Origin: JAYRWN01 sp041917975
GTDB lineage: Bacteria; Bacteroidota; Bacteroidia; Chitinophagales; Saprospiraceae
Length of the DNA stretch: 17,810 nt
Assembly (NCBI GenBank): GCA_041917975.1
Contig: JAYRWN010000078.1
Span: forward strand, 1-17,810
Direction of reading: 5' to 3'
Shown: positions 7,421-15,279 of the stretch, piece by piece
How positions within the stretch are numbered: position 1 is the first letter of the stretch
Layout of the letters: each line of letters starts with the position of its first letter
The notes under the pieces: generated by a model
The model's database searches: none
What the model was told of the DNA's origin: nothing
What the model saw: the letters and a program-made list of their open reading frames with translations, nothing else
Program-made: the position numbers and the translations under genes

Positions 7421-8146
7421 TCAACAGGGTTTATGATTTACCTCCCGGCAAAAATGATTGATGACTTCGTTGATCAGCAATGTTTTGTCCGGGTAAGGGC
7501 ACAGACTCATTTCGGTTATCTGGTATTGGTTAAGTTCTGCTGCGGTAGTCGGACCTAAGGCGAACACTTGTACGCCTGCCGGTAAAGTATTGATCGAAAA
7601 AAAACTTTTTACCGCGCTGGGACTGAAAAAGAGTATTCCATCGAAGGGTTTTTCATACCGTTGCGGGGTCAACAGGGTTTCATAAACAACGATTTCGCGC
7701 AGAGTGAAGTGATGCCTCGTTAACAGGTCAGGTAATTCTGGCCGACGCTGATCACCGCAGAAAAACAGCACCGGACCGGGCTTTTTATGAGACACTAACC
7801 ATTCGGCTAAGGCTTGGGCCGCTTGAGTTTGAAAGTGCACCGGGCCAAAACCTTTTTTAACCTGCGCAGCGGTGTGAGACCCCACGGCATAAAGTTCCCA
7901 TCCTTCTGGCCTTGAACCGGAAGGAAGGAGTGTCCGGACGGCGTTTACACTATGCTGGCTGGTGAAGATGACCGGCCCGACAAAATCAGCCGCTGCTTGT
8001 ATAACCAGCCGAATGTTCGCCGTAACAAACGGGGTGATCCGGATGAAAGGAATCACCAGTGGTTCTAACCCATGAGTGACTAATTTTTCTTGTAAAACTT
8101 TAGGCAGATCGCCGGTTGATAATATCGTTTTGGGGAATGCACTCAT
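7421..8146 (-). CDS. hemD: Uroporphyrinogen III synthase
   Basis: Closes the linear tetrapyrrole hydroxymethylbilane with inversion of ring D. This family is poorly conserved in sequence, so the call rests on weak motifs plus context. The 241-residue length fits a two-domain HemD. VIFTSQHSVNAVRTL in the N-terminal domain, ILFFSPSAVKSFF (a Ser/Pro-rich substrate loop) and VFALGPTTAAELNQY in the C-terminal domain match the family pattern. The gene is locked between hemC and hemE: its ATG overlaps the hemC stop (ATGA) and its TGA precedes the hemE ATG by two bases. Position and motifs together make the assignment solid. Confidence 0.93.
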   Translation of the reverse strand: MSAFPKTILSTGDLPKVLQEKLVTHGLEPLVIPFIRITPFVTANIRLVIQAAADFVGPVIFTSQHSVNAVRTLLPSGSRPEGWELYAVGSHTAAQVKKGFGPVHFQTQAAQALAEWLVSHKKPGPVLFFCGDQRRPELPDLLTRHHFTLREIVVYETLLTPQRYEKPFDGILFFSPSAVKSFFSINTLPAGVQVFALGPTTAAELNQYQITEMSLCPYPDKTLLINEVINHFCREVNHKPC

Positions 8147-9048
8147 GGTTTAAGTAGGGTAAGGCCTCCTTGCGATTTAATACGGTCCGCAGCGCGCTGA
8201 CCTAAAGTTTTCGCTTCATGCATGGGGGCTTCGAGTTGAATATCCAGTATTTGTCGCCCGGCTTGATCCAGCAAATTACCCTGAAAGTGGATCCTGCCCT
8301 CCTTCAACTGGGCCAGGCTGCCGATCGGGGTGGAGCAACCACCCAACAAATGACGTAAAAATTCCCGTTCAATCGACGTACACAGGGCAGTATCGCGGTC
8401 ATGCATATTTCGGCAGATGTCCTGCATGCGGTGATCACCCGTTCTGCAGGTTACCAGGATGGCTCCTTGTCCCGGTGCCGGCAACATCCAATCTAAAACT
8501 ATAGCATTTTCGGGGACCAAACCCAAACGTTCCAACCCGGCCTGAGCAAAAATGACCCCGTCCCAAGCTTCCCGGGCGAATTTATCCAGCCTGGTTTGCA
8601 CGTTGCCACGCAAGTCGTGCATTTCATGCTGAGGATAGCGGTGCATCCATTGGGCTCTGCGCCGGATGCTGCTTGTGGCAATTTGGAACTTCGCAGTCTG
8701 GTCTTCCAATCTGTCCGGGGAGTGCTTAAATAAAAGCAGGTCATAAACCGGGCCCCGTGGTAATACAGCTGCCTGGGTTATATCCTCTGGTAACTGAACC
8801 GGTACGTCTTTCATGGAATGAACAGCAAGATCAATTCGTCCGTCCAGCATGGCGATATCCAAGGCGCGAGTAAAAATACCCTGTACTCCCATCGCGTAAA
8901 GAGGTGTCGTCAAATCCAAATCCCCATCGCTCTTCACAAACACTAACTCGCTGGGGAAACCGGCTTGGGTAAGAAGGTCACACACCTGACCAGCCTGCCA
9001 GACTGCTAAAGCGCTATCCCGCGTTCCAATTCTGATGACTGACGACAT
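8143..9048 (-). CDS. hemC: Porphobilinogen deaminase (hydroxymethylbilane synthase)
   Basis: Polymerises four porphobilinogen units into hydroxymethylbilane using a covalently bound dipyrromethane cofactor. The 301-residue protein begins with the conserved IRIGTRDSALAVWQ. It has HSMKDVP with the catalytic aspartate (Asp81), the TSSIRRRAQ cofactor-binding arginines (125-133), DLRGNVQTRLDK (145-156), LPAPGQGA (189-196) and the LLGGCSTPIG motif, whose Cys238 attaches the cofactor. It follows hemA after 14 bases and overlaps hemD by four bases, so translational coupling is likely. No deviation from the family seen. Confidence 0.97.
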   Translation of the reverse strand: MSSVIRIGTRDSALAVWQAGQVCDLLTQAGFPSELVFVKSDGDLDLTTPLYAMGVQGIFTRALDIAMLDGRIDLAVHSMKDVPVQLPEDITQAAVLPRGPVYDLLLFKHSPDRLEDQTAKFQIATSSIRRRAQWMHRYPQHEMHDLRGNVQTRLDKFAREAWDGVIFAQAGLERLGLVPENAIVLDWMLPAPGQGAILVTCRTGDHRMQDICRNMHDRDTALCTSIEREFLRHLLGGCSTPIGSLAQLKEGRIHFQGNLLDQAGRQILDIQLEAPMHEAKTLGQRAADRIKSQGGLTLLKP

Positions 9049-9062
9049 AAATATTTCCGCCG

Positions 9063-10274
9063 CTAAGCTATGAATTCATTAATGGCTTGCAGATAATAAC
9101 AACCCTGCAGGTTAGATGTCCGCAATTTTACCGCCATTTTATTGACTATTTCCTGAATGTGCGTGTCAGGATTAATTTTAGCGGTCTGTGGATGGTGATG
9201 CTGTAACTCCTTTAGGGTGGTTTTTACTGCCTTAAGGAGCGGAACGTAATGGCGGTGTTTTAACCAATCAGTAAACTCATCCTGAAACGTTCCAATTATG
9301 GCCATTGCTTTCGGCACCTCACTTTTTCTTTGAACTAAGGTTTCATCTTTTACCCGGGATAATTCATCCACGTTGACCAGGGTTATACCAGGCAAGCTTT
9401 TAACTGCTGGATGCACATTATTCGGAATGGATAAGTCAATGATCAGGGCAGGAACCTGATCAGAATCCAACAGGTCAGCGGTGATAATCGGTTGTGCGGC
9501 GTGCGTTGCGACCAAAATGACATCAGCCGCTGGCAAAACCTTGGGCAGATCAGCCAAAGGGAGCGCCCGGGCACCCATGGCTTCAGCTAAGGCCTGCGCT
9601 TTGCTGAAGGTCCGGTTAACCAACGTAATGTTAGATCCGGGCAAATAATCTACCAGATACTTGCAAGTCTGTCGTCCAAATTTACCGGTGCCGATTAATA
9701 AAATATTTAGGTTGACCAGGGCAGTGAAATGCTCCTTAATAAATTGTACGGCGGCATAGGCGACGGATACTGTTCCATTGTTTAGCGCTGTGGTGGTTTT
9801 TATTTTTTTGGCGCACTGAATAACTGTGTTGGTCAGCCGGTCCAGGTATGGGCCTATGGTACCTGCAAGTCTGGCGGTTTGGATGGCGTGCTTTAGTTGG
9901 CCCAAAACTTCATAATCTCCCAGGATCTGAGAATCTAAACCGGCAGCAACCTGAAAAAGGTGTTCACAAGCTTGAGCACCTTGTTTGACATAAACCAGAT
10001 CAGGAAAATTGTCCACCTCTTGCAGCGCCTGACCGGATAATAAAGCGGTTAATTCTTCTGCACTGTCGGTTAAGGCGTAAAGTTCTGTCCGGTTGCAGGT
10101 AGACAGAATAAAACATTCCGGAAAAGTAGTTTTAGCGCACCGTAAAAGGTCCTGCTGAGTTTCATCATCCAAAGCGAATAAACTGCGCATAACCGTATCT
10201 GATTTGCGGTAGTTTATACCCACCAGGGTAAGCGTCGAAGAAGACTTAGACTGATGCAAATGTTGAAGATGCAT
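9063..10274 (-). CDS. hemA: Glutamyl-tRNA reductase
   Basis: NADPH-dependent reduction of glutamyl-tRNA(Glu) to glutamate-1-semialdehyde, the committed step of the C5 pathway. Residues 15-24 (TLVGINYRKS) are the conserved N-terminal strand. Cys60 in ILSTCNRTELYA is the catalytic nucleophile. AAGLDSQILGDYEVLGQLK (110-128) is the family signature, and ILLIGTGKFGRQT (191-203) is the Rossmann nucleotide-binding loop. At 403 residues it is near the usual length, and it ends in a short dimerisation helix. It is the promoter-proximal gene of the leftward operon. The ATG at 10274 lies only seven bases after an exact TACTTTTG -7 box, so the mRNA may be leaderless; no Shine-Dalgarno is visible. Confidence 0.97.
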   Translation of the reverse strand: MHLQHLHQSKSSSTLTLVGINYRKSDTVMRSLFALDDETQQDLLRCAKTTFPECFILSTCNRTELYALTDSAEELTALLSGQALQEVDNFPDLVYVKQGAQACEHLFQVAAGLDSQILGDYEVLGQLKHAIQTARLAGTIGPYLDRLTNTVIQCAKKIKTTTALNNGTVSVAYAAVQFIKEHFTALVNLNILLIGTGKFGRQTCKYLVDYLPGSNITLVNRTFSKAQALAEAMGARALPLADLPKVLPAADVILVATHAAQPIITADLLDSDQVPALIIDLSIPNNVHPAVKSLPGITLVNVDELSRVKDETLVQRKSEVPKAMAIIGTFQDEFTDWLKHRHYVPLLKAVKTTLKELQHHHPQTAKINPDTHIQEIVNKMAVKLRTSNLQGCYYLQAINEFIA

Positions 10275-10281
10275 GACCCGA

Positions 10282-10313
10282 CAAAAGTAAGGGCTCCCGG
10301 TGGGACCACCTAA
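10282..10313 (-). promoter_or_regulatory. Bacteroidota-type promoter of the hemACDEFBL operon
   Basis: On the minus strand TTAG (10313-10310, one mismatch to TTTG) is followed after 20 bases by TACTTTTG (10289-10282), an exact TAnnTTTG. The spacing equals that of the rpsF promoter in this window. Only seven bases separate the box from the hemA ATG, so the start of transcription would fall at or within a few bases of the start codon. Confidence 0.65.
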
Positions 10314-10386
10314 AGCCCACTGTCATTAATTCGTCATTTTTAGCTCTCCAGGAAAAAGACGCAGGACTGGGATGAACCCATTCCAC

Positions 10387-10394
10387 TACTTTTG
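10387..10394 (+). promoter_or_regulatory. -7 element of the hemHJ promoter
   Basis: TACTTTTG on the plus strand is identical to the hemA -7 box on the other strand. It lies 27 bases upstream of the hemH ATG, giving an expected leader of about 20 bases. I see no TTTG-like -33 element at 19-21 bases upstream, so this promoter may be weaker or need an activator. Confidence 0.55.
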
Positions 10395-10421
10395 GCTTTA
10401 TAGAATCATTGTTTTTTGCTC

Positions 10422-11468
10422 ATGCAGACCCGTCGCGCAGTTGTTTTGATGAATCTCGGCTCACCAGCTTCCCCGCAAGTGGCGGATGTGAAAGAGTATT
10501 TGCTGGAATTTTTAATGGATGAACGGGTTATTGATTTACCTTACTGGCGACGTTGGTTGTTGGTGAAAGGTATTATTGCTCCCTTTCGTGCGCCCAAATC
10601 CGCTAAAGCTTATGCCAGCATTTGGACGACAGAAGGATCGCCTCTCCTGGTCATTACCCGCCAGTTACAACAGGCATTACAACAATTAATCCCTGACCCG
10701 GTGGTTATAGCTATGCGGTACGGATCACCCAGTCCGGCAGAGGCTTTTGACGAATTGGTGAAACAATATCCGACGCTGGAAGAGGTCATCCTTATCCCGT
10801 TGTACCCACACTATGCCATGAGCAGTTACGAAACGGCGGTGGAATATGCCAGCACGTGTCATGCCTCCCGGCCCTATCCGTTCCGGATGCACATTATTAA
10901 ACCCTTTTACCAGGAGGTTCATTATGTTGAGGCCTTGGCCGAGAGTATCCGACCCTATATGCAGACTGAATTCGACCATCTCCTGTTTAGCTACCATGGT
11001 GTCCCGGTCCGCCATATCCTGAAAGGTGATGTAACTCAAAGTCACTGTCTTAAAAATGGTTTGTGTTGCCAGACCGCTTCTCCGGCGCATACATATTGCT
11101 ACCGGCATCAGTGTTTTATGACTACACGACTGGTGACCGAAAAACTTGGCCTTGATGACAGCCGCTACACCGTGTCCTTTCAATCCCGGTTAGGCCGGGA
11201 TCCCTGGCTGGAACCTTATACGGCCCGACGGCTGGCCGAATTACCCGCTCAGGGCATTAAAAAAATAGCCGTGGTCTGCCCAGCATTTGTTAGCGACTGT
11301 TTAGAAACCTTGGAAGAGATTGCCGCAGAGGGTAAAGAAATCTTTTTGCATGCCGGGGGCGAACAATTTACCATGATTCCCTGCCTGAATACTCATCCGG
11401 ATTGGGTTAAAACCTTAGCCGGGTATATTGTCGATACGCATTCTCCTCAACCCAGCATGTTATTATGA
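10422..11468 (+). CDS. hemH: Ferrochelatase with a cysteine-rich insertion
   Basis: Inserts Fe(II) into protoporphyrin IX, the last step of heme synthesis. The 348-residue protein starts with the typical VVLMNLGSPASP; conserved LIPLYPHYAMSSYET is near residues 124-138. SYHGVPVRHI (190-199) holds the metal-site His192, and CPAFVSDCLETLEEI (286-300) the conserved Glu295. Between them is a cysteine cluster, Cys209, Cys215, Cys216, Cys226 and Cys231, which could bind a metal or iron-sulfur cluster. I chose the ATG at 10422 rather than the in-frame TTG at 10416, since it places the N-terminus right before the conserved strand. It is divergent from hemA and overlaps hemJ by four bases. Confidence 0.96.
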   Translation: MQTRRAVVLMNLGSPASPQVADVKEYLLEFLMDERVIDLPYWRRWLLVKGIIAPFRAPKSAKAYASIWTTEGSPLLVITRQLQQALQQLIPDPVVIAMRYGSPSPAEAFDELVKQYPTLEEVILIPLYPHYAMSSYETAVEYASTCHASRPYPFRMHIIKPFYQEVHYVEALAESIRPYMQTEFDHLLFSYHGVPVRHILKGDVTQSHCLKNGLCCQTASPAHTYCYRHQCFMTTRLVTEKLGLDDSRYTVSFQSRLGRDPWLEPYTARRLAELPAQGIKKIAVVCPAFVSDCLETLEEIAAEGKEIFLHAGGEQFTMIPCLNTHPDWVKTLAGYIVDTHSPQPSMLL

Positions 11469-11992
11469 GTTATCTGTACCTCAAAGCCATTCATATCATT
11501 TTTGTAGTGACCTGGTTTTCCGGCATGTTTTACCTGGTGAGATTATTTATCTATCACCGGGAAGCCCAGGACAAACCCTCGCCGGAAAAAGAAATACTCA
11601 GCGCGCAATTTCAACTGATGATCCGCCGGTTGTGGCTCGGCATTACCTGGCCTTCTGCTGTTTTAACCCTGTTTTTTGGCACCTGGCTGGTGTTATTATT
11701 AGGCCCGGTAGCCCCGTGGTTATGGTTAAAAATCGCGTTTGTGGCCGGTCTTTATGCTTATCATTTTTCTTTGCAACACATTTACCGGCAGCAGATGAAG
11801 GGCGTGTATCGCCACACCTCGGCGCAGTTGCGGTTATGGAATGAAGTGGCCACCGTTTTCCTGGTCACCATCGTCATTCTGGTGGTGGTTAAGACCCAGT
11901 TGAGCGTGGTATGGGGTCTGACCGGACTGATCTTATTCATCATGATTCTGATGGCCGCTATTAAAATCTATCAACGTCTGCGGCAGTCGTAA
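11465..11992 (+). CDS. hemJ: HemJ-type protoporphyrinogen IX oxidase (membrane protein)
   Basis: HemJ (UPF0093) oxidises protoporphyrinogen IX to protoporphyrin IX in the inner membrane and replaces HemG or HemY in many bacteria. The 175-residue protein has hydrophobic segments at roughly 5-28, 55-79, 84-104, 125-142 and 147-168. The first carries the family pattern LKAIHIIFVVTWFSGMFYLV, with the conserved His10, Trp and Arg/His pair after it. WLWLKI (85-90) contains the conserved lysine, Lys89. It overlaps hemH by the ATGA arrangement and supplies the step that lies between HemF and HemH, so context and sequence agree. Its stop lies 10 bases from the end of the convergent mannonate dehydratase-like gene. 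Confidence 0.93.
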   Translation: MSYLYLKAIHIIFVVTWFSGMFYLVRLFIYHREAQDKPSPEKEILSAQFQLMIRRLWLGITWPSAVLTLFFGTWLVLLLGPVAPWLWLKIAFVAGLYAYHFSLQHIYRQQMKGVYRHTSAQLRLWNEVATVFLVTIVILVVVKTQLSVVWGLTGLILFIMILMAAIKIYQRLRQS

Positions 11993-12002
11993 ATTTTGCA
12001 TA

Positions 12003-13124
12003 TTAGCCGGCAGGCCGTTTACTGACCCCTTCCATCAAACCCCGGATGTAACCTATGGCGAATAAAGTGCCAATGGTGCTGTAACCGGGATGTTCGTTGC
12101 TATCTTCGGCCATACAAGGCACATGATCCGGCCTTAAAGGCCCCCGAAAGCCCATAGCATAGTAGGTGGCCATAGCCTGATACATATCGGTTTTTCCGTC
12201 GTCATGAAAAGTCTCTTCAAAGCTGTTTTTATGTCCGCGTACATCCCGAAAATGCACAAAATGAATGGCTCCCCGCCGGCCGAAATATTTTATAGCGGCA
12301 GGGATATCAACACCCTGGCCTTCGTCACCCATGGAGGCGAAACTGCCCTGGCAAAACGTGATGCCGTTGCTGGGACTGGGGTAAAGGTCCAGCATACGTT
12401 TAAAAGCGTCCACGGAGGTCATGATGCGTGGAATACCACGGATGTTATCGATGGGTGGATCATCCGGATGTAAAGCCAGTTTTACGCCATAGCGCTCCGC
12501 TTCCGGGATGACCGCTTTGAGGAAATAATCCAGATTTTTCCACATCAGCTCCGGGGTGAGAGGCCCATATTCGGTGATCGGGGAAGCTTGGGCGAGGTCT
12601 TCCACGTCGAAGGCGGTAACTAAGGCTCCGCCTCTGCTCGGTAAGGCGTTTTTGGTGCGAGTCCAGTTAATCACCGGCATCCAGTTGTAACACACCGTAT
12701 CTATGCCCACGATGCTGATGTGGCGCAGAAAAGTGATAAAATGGTCTATTTCTTCATCTCTGCCCGGCAAACCAAGTTTAGTTTTAACATCCAAAGAAGG
12801 CGGACCCTCCACTACTTTAAATGTCAATCCCAATCTGGCCCAGGCCTCTTTCACCCCTTTGATCACCTCCAGGTCATAATTTTTAGCCCCGGGAAGTCCG
12901 GCCATAGCTGGATTTATGCCGCCAACAGCGCCTAAAACGCGCATTTGTTTGGCTAAAGCCACCCGTCGTGGTTCGGGACCCCAAAAATACGCCAGACATA
13001 ATTGCATGCCCGCATCTTTGATGCTCTCCTGAGGAGGGGTCCATTTTGTTGTTTTTTTAGCTAATGACCAGCCCGCCAGGGCTGCTGTGCTGCGTTTGAT
13101 GAAGTCGCGCCGGTGAGCACTCAT
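12003..13124 (-). CDS. Tat-exported mannonate dehydratase-like (UxuA family) protein
   Basis: Belongs to the UxuA family of TIM-barrel enzymes, which dehydrate D-mannonate to 2-keto-3-deoxygluconate in hexuronate breakdown. Residues 4-22 form a twin-arginine signal (HRRDFIKRS, then a short hydrophobic run), so the protein is probably exported folded with its metal. Conserved blocks are VCYNWMPVINWTRT (144-157), LHPDDPP (218-224), FCQGS (257-261, with the metal-ligand type Cys258), IHFVHFRDVRG (287-297), FHDDGKTDM (306-314) and RPDH (331-334). The 373 residues fit the family. The gene is not next to other uronate genes, so the true substrate may differ; export of this normally cytoplasmic activity also argues for a special role. 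It converges on hemJ. Confidence 0.88.
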   Translation of the reverse strand: MSAHRRDFIKRSTAALAGWSLAKKTTKWTPPQESIKDAGMQLCLAYFWGPEPRRVALAKQMRVLGAVGGINPAMAGLPGAKNYDLEVIKGVKEAWARLGLTFKVVEGPPSLDVKTKLGLPGRDEEIDHFITFLRHISIVGIDTVCYNWMPVINWTRTKNALPSRGGALVTAFDVEDLAQASPITEYGPLTPELMWKNLDYFLKAVIPEAERYGVKLALHPDDPPIDNIRGIPRIMTSVDAFKRMLDLYPSPSNGITFCQGSFASMGDEGQGVDIPAAIKYFGRRGAIHFVHFRDVRGHKNSFEETFHDDGKTDMYQAMATYYAMGFRGPLRPDHVPCMAEDSNEHPGYSTIGTLFAIGYIRGLMEGVSKRPAG

Positions 13125-13149
13125 ATGGTAAGTTTATGACTTTAGTGCT

Positions 13150-13181
13150 CCAAGCTACTATTTTGGCACAATAGAAACAAG
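13150..13181 (-). promoter_or_regulatory. Candidate promoter of the mannonate dehydratase-like gene
   Basis: On the minus strand CTTG (13181-13178) is followed after exactly 20 bases by TAGCTTGG (13157-13150), one mismatch from TAnnTTTG. The -33 element and spacing are identical to those before rpsF. The expected leader is about 20 bases. Motif-based inference. Confidence 0.4.
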
Positions 13182-13219
13182 CAGAGCCTCTGTAATCTTA
13201 CACTTACATTTAATTCATT

Positions 13220-13576
13220 CTACCAAATTACCAGGCTGATTAAATCCCCAGCCATGGGGAAAAGCTGGGCTTTGAGATGGCGCAATTCATAAGTCAGTTG
13301 GTCCACTTCAGCTTGCAGATCTACAGATGTTGCTGCCGGAGGAGGACTCCATTTGGCTTGTAAGCTCGTCATCTTCTCATCCTGTAGTGTTTGCAATTGA
13401 CTTAATAAGCGGTAAAATAAACTGCGCCGCGGGTGGTACCCATGGTTAAGACCATTTTTAAGCAAATGAATGTAAAATCGTATTTCGTGGTCCAAATATT
13501 GAAGTCTTTCCAGACTTGGTACAGGGGCATCGGACATAAAGTGGACTGAGGATGAATAAACGGGCTGTGCCAGCAT
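13220..13576 (-). CDS. Small hypothetical helical protein
   Basis: I do not recognise this 118-residue protein. No signal peptide or membrane segment is visible. Residues 18-70 look strongly helical (SLERLQYLDHEIRFYIHLL, then LFYRLLSQLQTLQDEKM), a Pro/Ala-rich linker (PPPAA) follows, and residues 88-106 form another amphipathic helix (VDLQAEVDQLTYELRHLKAQ). Helix-turn-helix hairpin or coiled-coil packing is likely. The ATG at 13537 (MSDAPVPSLERL) is an alternative start that removes 13 residues with no obvious fold. The gene lies alone between prfA and the mannonate dehydratase-like gene, with the same orientation. An overlapping ORF in another frame (13402-13635) has an unstructured composition and is judged a shadow. 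Confidence 0.55.
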   Translation of the reverse strand: MLAQPVYSSSVHFMSDAPVPSLERLQYLDHEIRFYIHLLKNGLNHGYHPRRSLFYRLLSQLQTLQDEKMTSLQAKWSPPPAATSVDLQAEVDQLTYELRHLKAQLFPMAGDLISLVIW

Positions 13577-13847
13577 AAGATTATTGTTTTGCAGTTAAGT
13601 GATAAAAAATGGTGGAACTCTGCACCAGGATTCACTCACTCCCGGGTTATTTTTCCCCTGAAAGAATTTGATCCTTAATGCAGATCATCAACCGTTCTGG
13701 TAAACCATGTAAATACCCGTCATACAGGCATAACGGGACCATCCGGTAATGGATTGTCCACCTGCTTCATCTTTAACATATAAAAGAAATCCTTATGCGT
13801 GTTGCCTTAAAGTTCACACCCAAACCCTCACGCTGACTCAAACTTTT
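13577..13847. other. Intergenic region downstream of prfA, nothing recognised
   Basis: This 271-base gap holds no ORF with protein-like composition, no tRNA cloverleaf that I can see and no exact TAnnTTTG box. A CCCGT/ACGGG inverted repeat (13716-13737) has no T-run beside it. The prfA transcript must end or continue through here, but no convincing terminator is visible. Confidence 0.5.
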
Positions 13848-14921
13848 TCACACGCTTTCCATCGCCTGGAGCTTGTCCATGTTTTCGGCGATTTGCAGGG
13901 CTTCGATCAGTTCCACCAAGTCTCCATTAACTATGGAGTCCAGATTATATAAGGTAAGATTTATGCGATGGTCGGTGACCCGGTTTTGGGGGTAGTTGTA
14001 GGTGCGTATTTTGTCCGAACGGTCACCAGTCCCAACCAGGCTTTTACGGCGGGATGCGATGTCTGATTCATGTTTTTGCCGTTGGGCATCCACTATTTTG
14101 TTATAGAGGCGCTGAAGCGCTATTTCACGGTTTTTAATTTGGGAGCGGCTGTCCATGCTTTCGGCTACAATACCGGTAGGTAAATGGGTAAAACGCACGC
14201 CGGACTCCGTTTTGTTAACGTGCTGTCCGCCGGCGCCACTGGAGCGGAACGTATCCACCCGCAGTTCGTCTTTGCGGATGTTGATGTCCTCCATTTCCAG
14301 CTTAGGCATCACGGCCACCGTAGCGGCCGAGGTATGTACACGGCCCTGACTCTCTGTTTTGGGCACCCGCTGTACCCGGTGCGCTCCCGACTCGAACTTG
14401 AGGCGCCCGTAAACATCTTGTCCGGATACTTCCAGCACCACTTCTTTAAATCCTCCTACAGACCCTTCGCTGGCTGAGATGGTCTCCACCGTCCACCCTT
14501 GCCTTTCGAAATATTTGCTGTACATGCGGTACAAATCGCCGGCAAAAATGGAAGCTTCATCCCCACCCGTACCGGAGCGAATCTCAAAGATGACATCCTT
14601 GGCATCTTCCGGATCTTTGGGTATTAGGAGCAGCCTGATTTCTTCTTCCAGGGTGGTTTGGCGGGCTTCGAGGTCCACTATTTCTTCTTTCACCATCGCC
14701 AGGACTTCCTGGTCATCCTCTTCCTTCTCTAAGCTGCGTGCTGATGCAAGATGGTTGGTTACCTGTTGATACTCATCATAGCGGCGGACCACCTCGCCCA
14801 TATCTTTATATTCTTTATGGATACGGGCATAACGCTTGATGTCACTGATCACCTCCGGGTCAGAGAGTTGCTCTTCGAGCAGAGCATACTTTTCGCGTAT
14901 AGAAGCCAGTTTATCGAGCAT
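13848..14921 (-). CDS. prfA: Peptide chain release factor 1
   Basis: Recognises UAA and UAG stop codons and triggers peptide release. The 357-residue length is typical of RF1. It has a helical N-terminal domain (residues 1-100) and then the FEIRSGTGGDEASIFAGDLYRMY block. The codon-recognition region HRVQRVPKTESQGRVHTSAA (181-200) carries the P-x-T tripeptide as PKT (187-189). SSGAGGQHVNKTESGVR (227-243) contains the catalytic GGQ at 231-233. The tail has the usual IRTYNYPQNRVTDHRI. The PxT tripeptide, rather than the SPF of RF2, settles RF1 over RF2. A perfect TATCTTTG box lies about 90 bases upstream. Confidence 0.97.
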   Translation of the reverse strand: MLDKLASIREKYALLEEQLSDPEVISDIKRYARIHKEYKDMGEVVRRYDEYQQVTNHLASARSLEKEEDDQEVLAMVKEEIVDLEARQTTLEEEIRLLLIPKDPEDAKDVIFEIRSGTGGDEASIFAGDLYRMYSKYFERQGWTVETISASEGSVGGFKEVVLEVSGQDVYGRLKFESGAHRVQRVPKTESQGRVHTSAATVAVMPKLEMEDINIRKDELRVDTFRSSGAGGQHVNKTESGVRFTHLPTGIVAESMDSRSQIKNREIALQRLYNKIVDAQRQKHESDIASRRKSLVGTGDRSDKIRTYNYPQNRVTDHRINLTLYNLDSIVNGDLVELIEALQIAENMDKLQAMESV

Positions 14922-15014
14922 TTCTTTTTAATAACACGTTTGAGGAGTGCTGACCGGCTGATAGGGTATAATTACACCACGGACCCGCCTGAACACTGCA
15001 GTCAAAAAAGCGCA

Positions 15015-15022
15015 CAAAGATA
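15015..15022 (-). promoter_or_regulatory. -7 element upstream of prfA
   Basis: Minus-strand TATCTTTG is an exact TAnnTTTG. No TTTG-like element sits 19-22 bases upstream, so the match is partial. It would give prfA its own transcript with a leader of about 85 bases, separate from the sigma/anti-sigma pair upstream. Confidence 0.4.
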
Positions 15023-15045
15023 GGGACTTCTGCGAAATAAGTCGG

Positions 15046-15279
15046 CTAATAACGGATTTTATCCTTAATGGTCTGAATCAGGTTAGGTGAAACGGTAGAC
15101 CGATGGATATTTTTCTTCAGAAAATCCCGAAAACTCTTTTCCGTGTAATAAATTCTTCCGGCGGCGGGATCCTGATTAATGCGCTGCATCATGGCGCTTT
15201 CATCTTCTCTACTCAGGGCGTGGTCAAGGTACATATCGATTTTTTCTCTAAAGTCTTGGTAATTGTCAAAATTCCCCAT
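15046..15279 (-). CDS. Small anti-sigma-like protein lacking the zinc-finger ligands
   Basis: A 77-residue cytoplasmic protein directly downstream of the ECF sigma gene and in the same orientation (100-base gap). Its layout resembles short zinc-binding anti-sigma domains: an N-terminal helix ending in YLDHALSRED, a second helix MMQRINQDP, then the YYTEKSFRDFLKKNI helix and a VSPNLIQTIKDKI tail. In typical members the turn between helices two and three holds H-x3-C-x2-C zinc ligands; here that turn reads INQDPAAGRIYY and the protein has no cysteine at all. Family membership is therefore inferred from pattern and position. If real, it would hold the sigma factor without zinc, so redox sensing by this domain is unlikely. 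No membrane segment. Confidence 0.65.
   Translation of the reverse strand: MGNFDNYQDFREKIDMYLDHALSREDESAMMQRINQDPAAGRIYYTEKSFRDFLKKNIHRSTVSPNLIQTIKDKIRY

Noticed and set aside
13402..13635. 77-residue minus-strand ORF overlapping the small helical protein
   Set aside because: Irregular composition without helical periodicity; the overlapping frame looks far more like a protein.
13716..13737. CCCGT/ACGGG inverted repeat as a terminator for prfA
   Set aside because: Only five base pairs with a twelve-base loop and no T-run on either strand.
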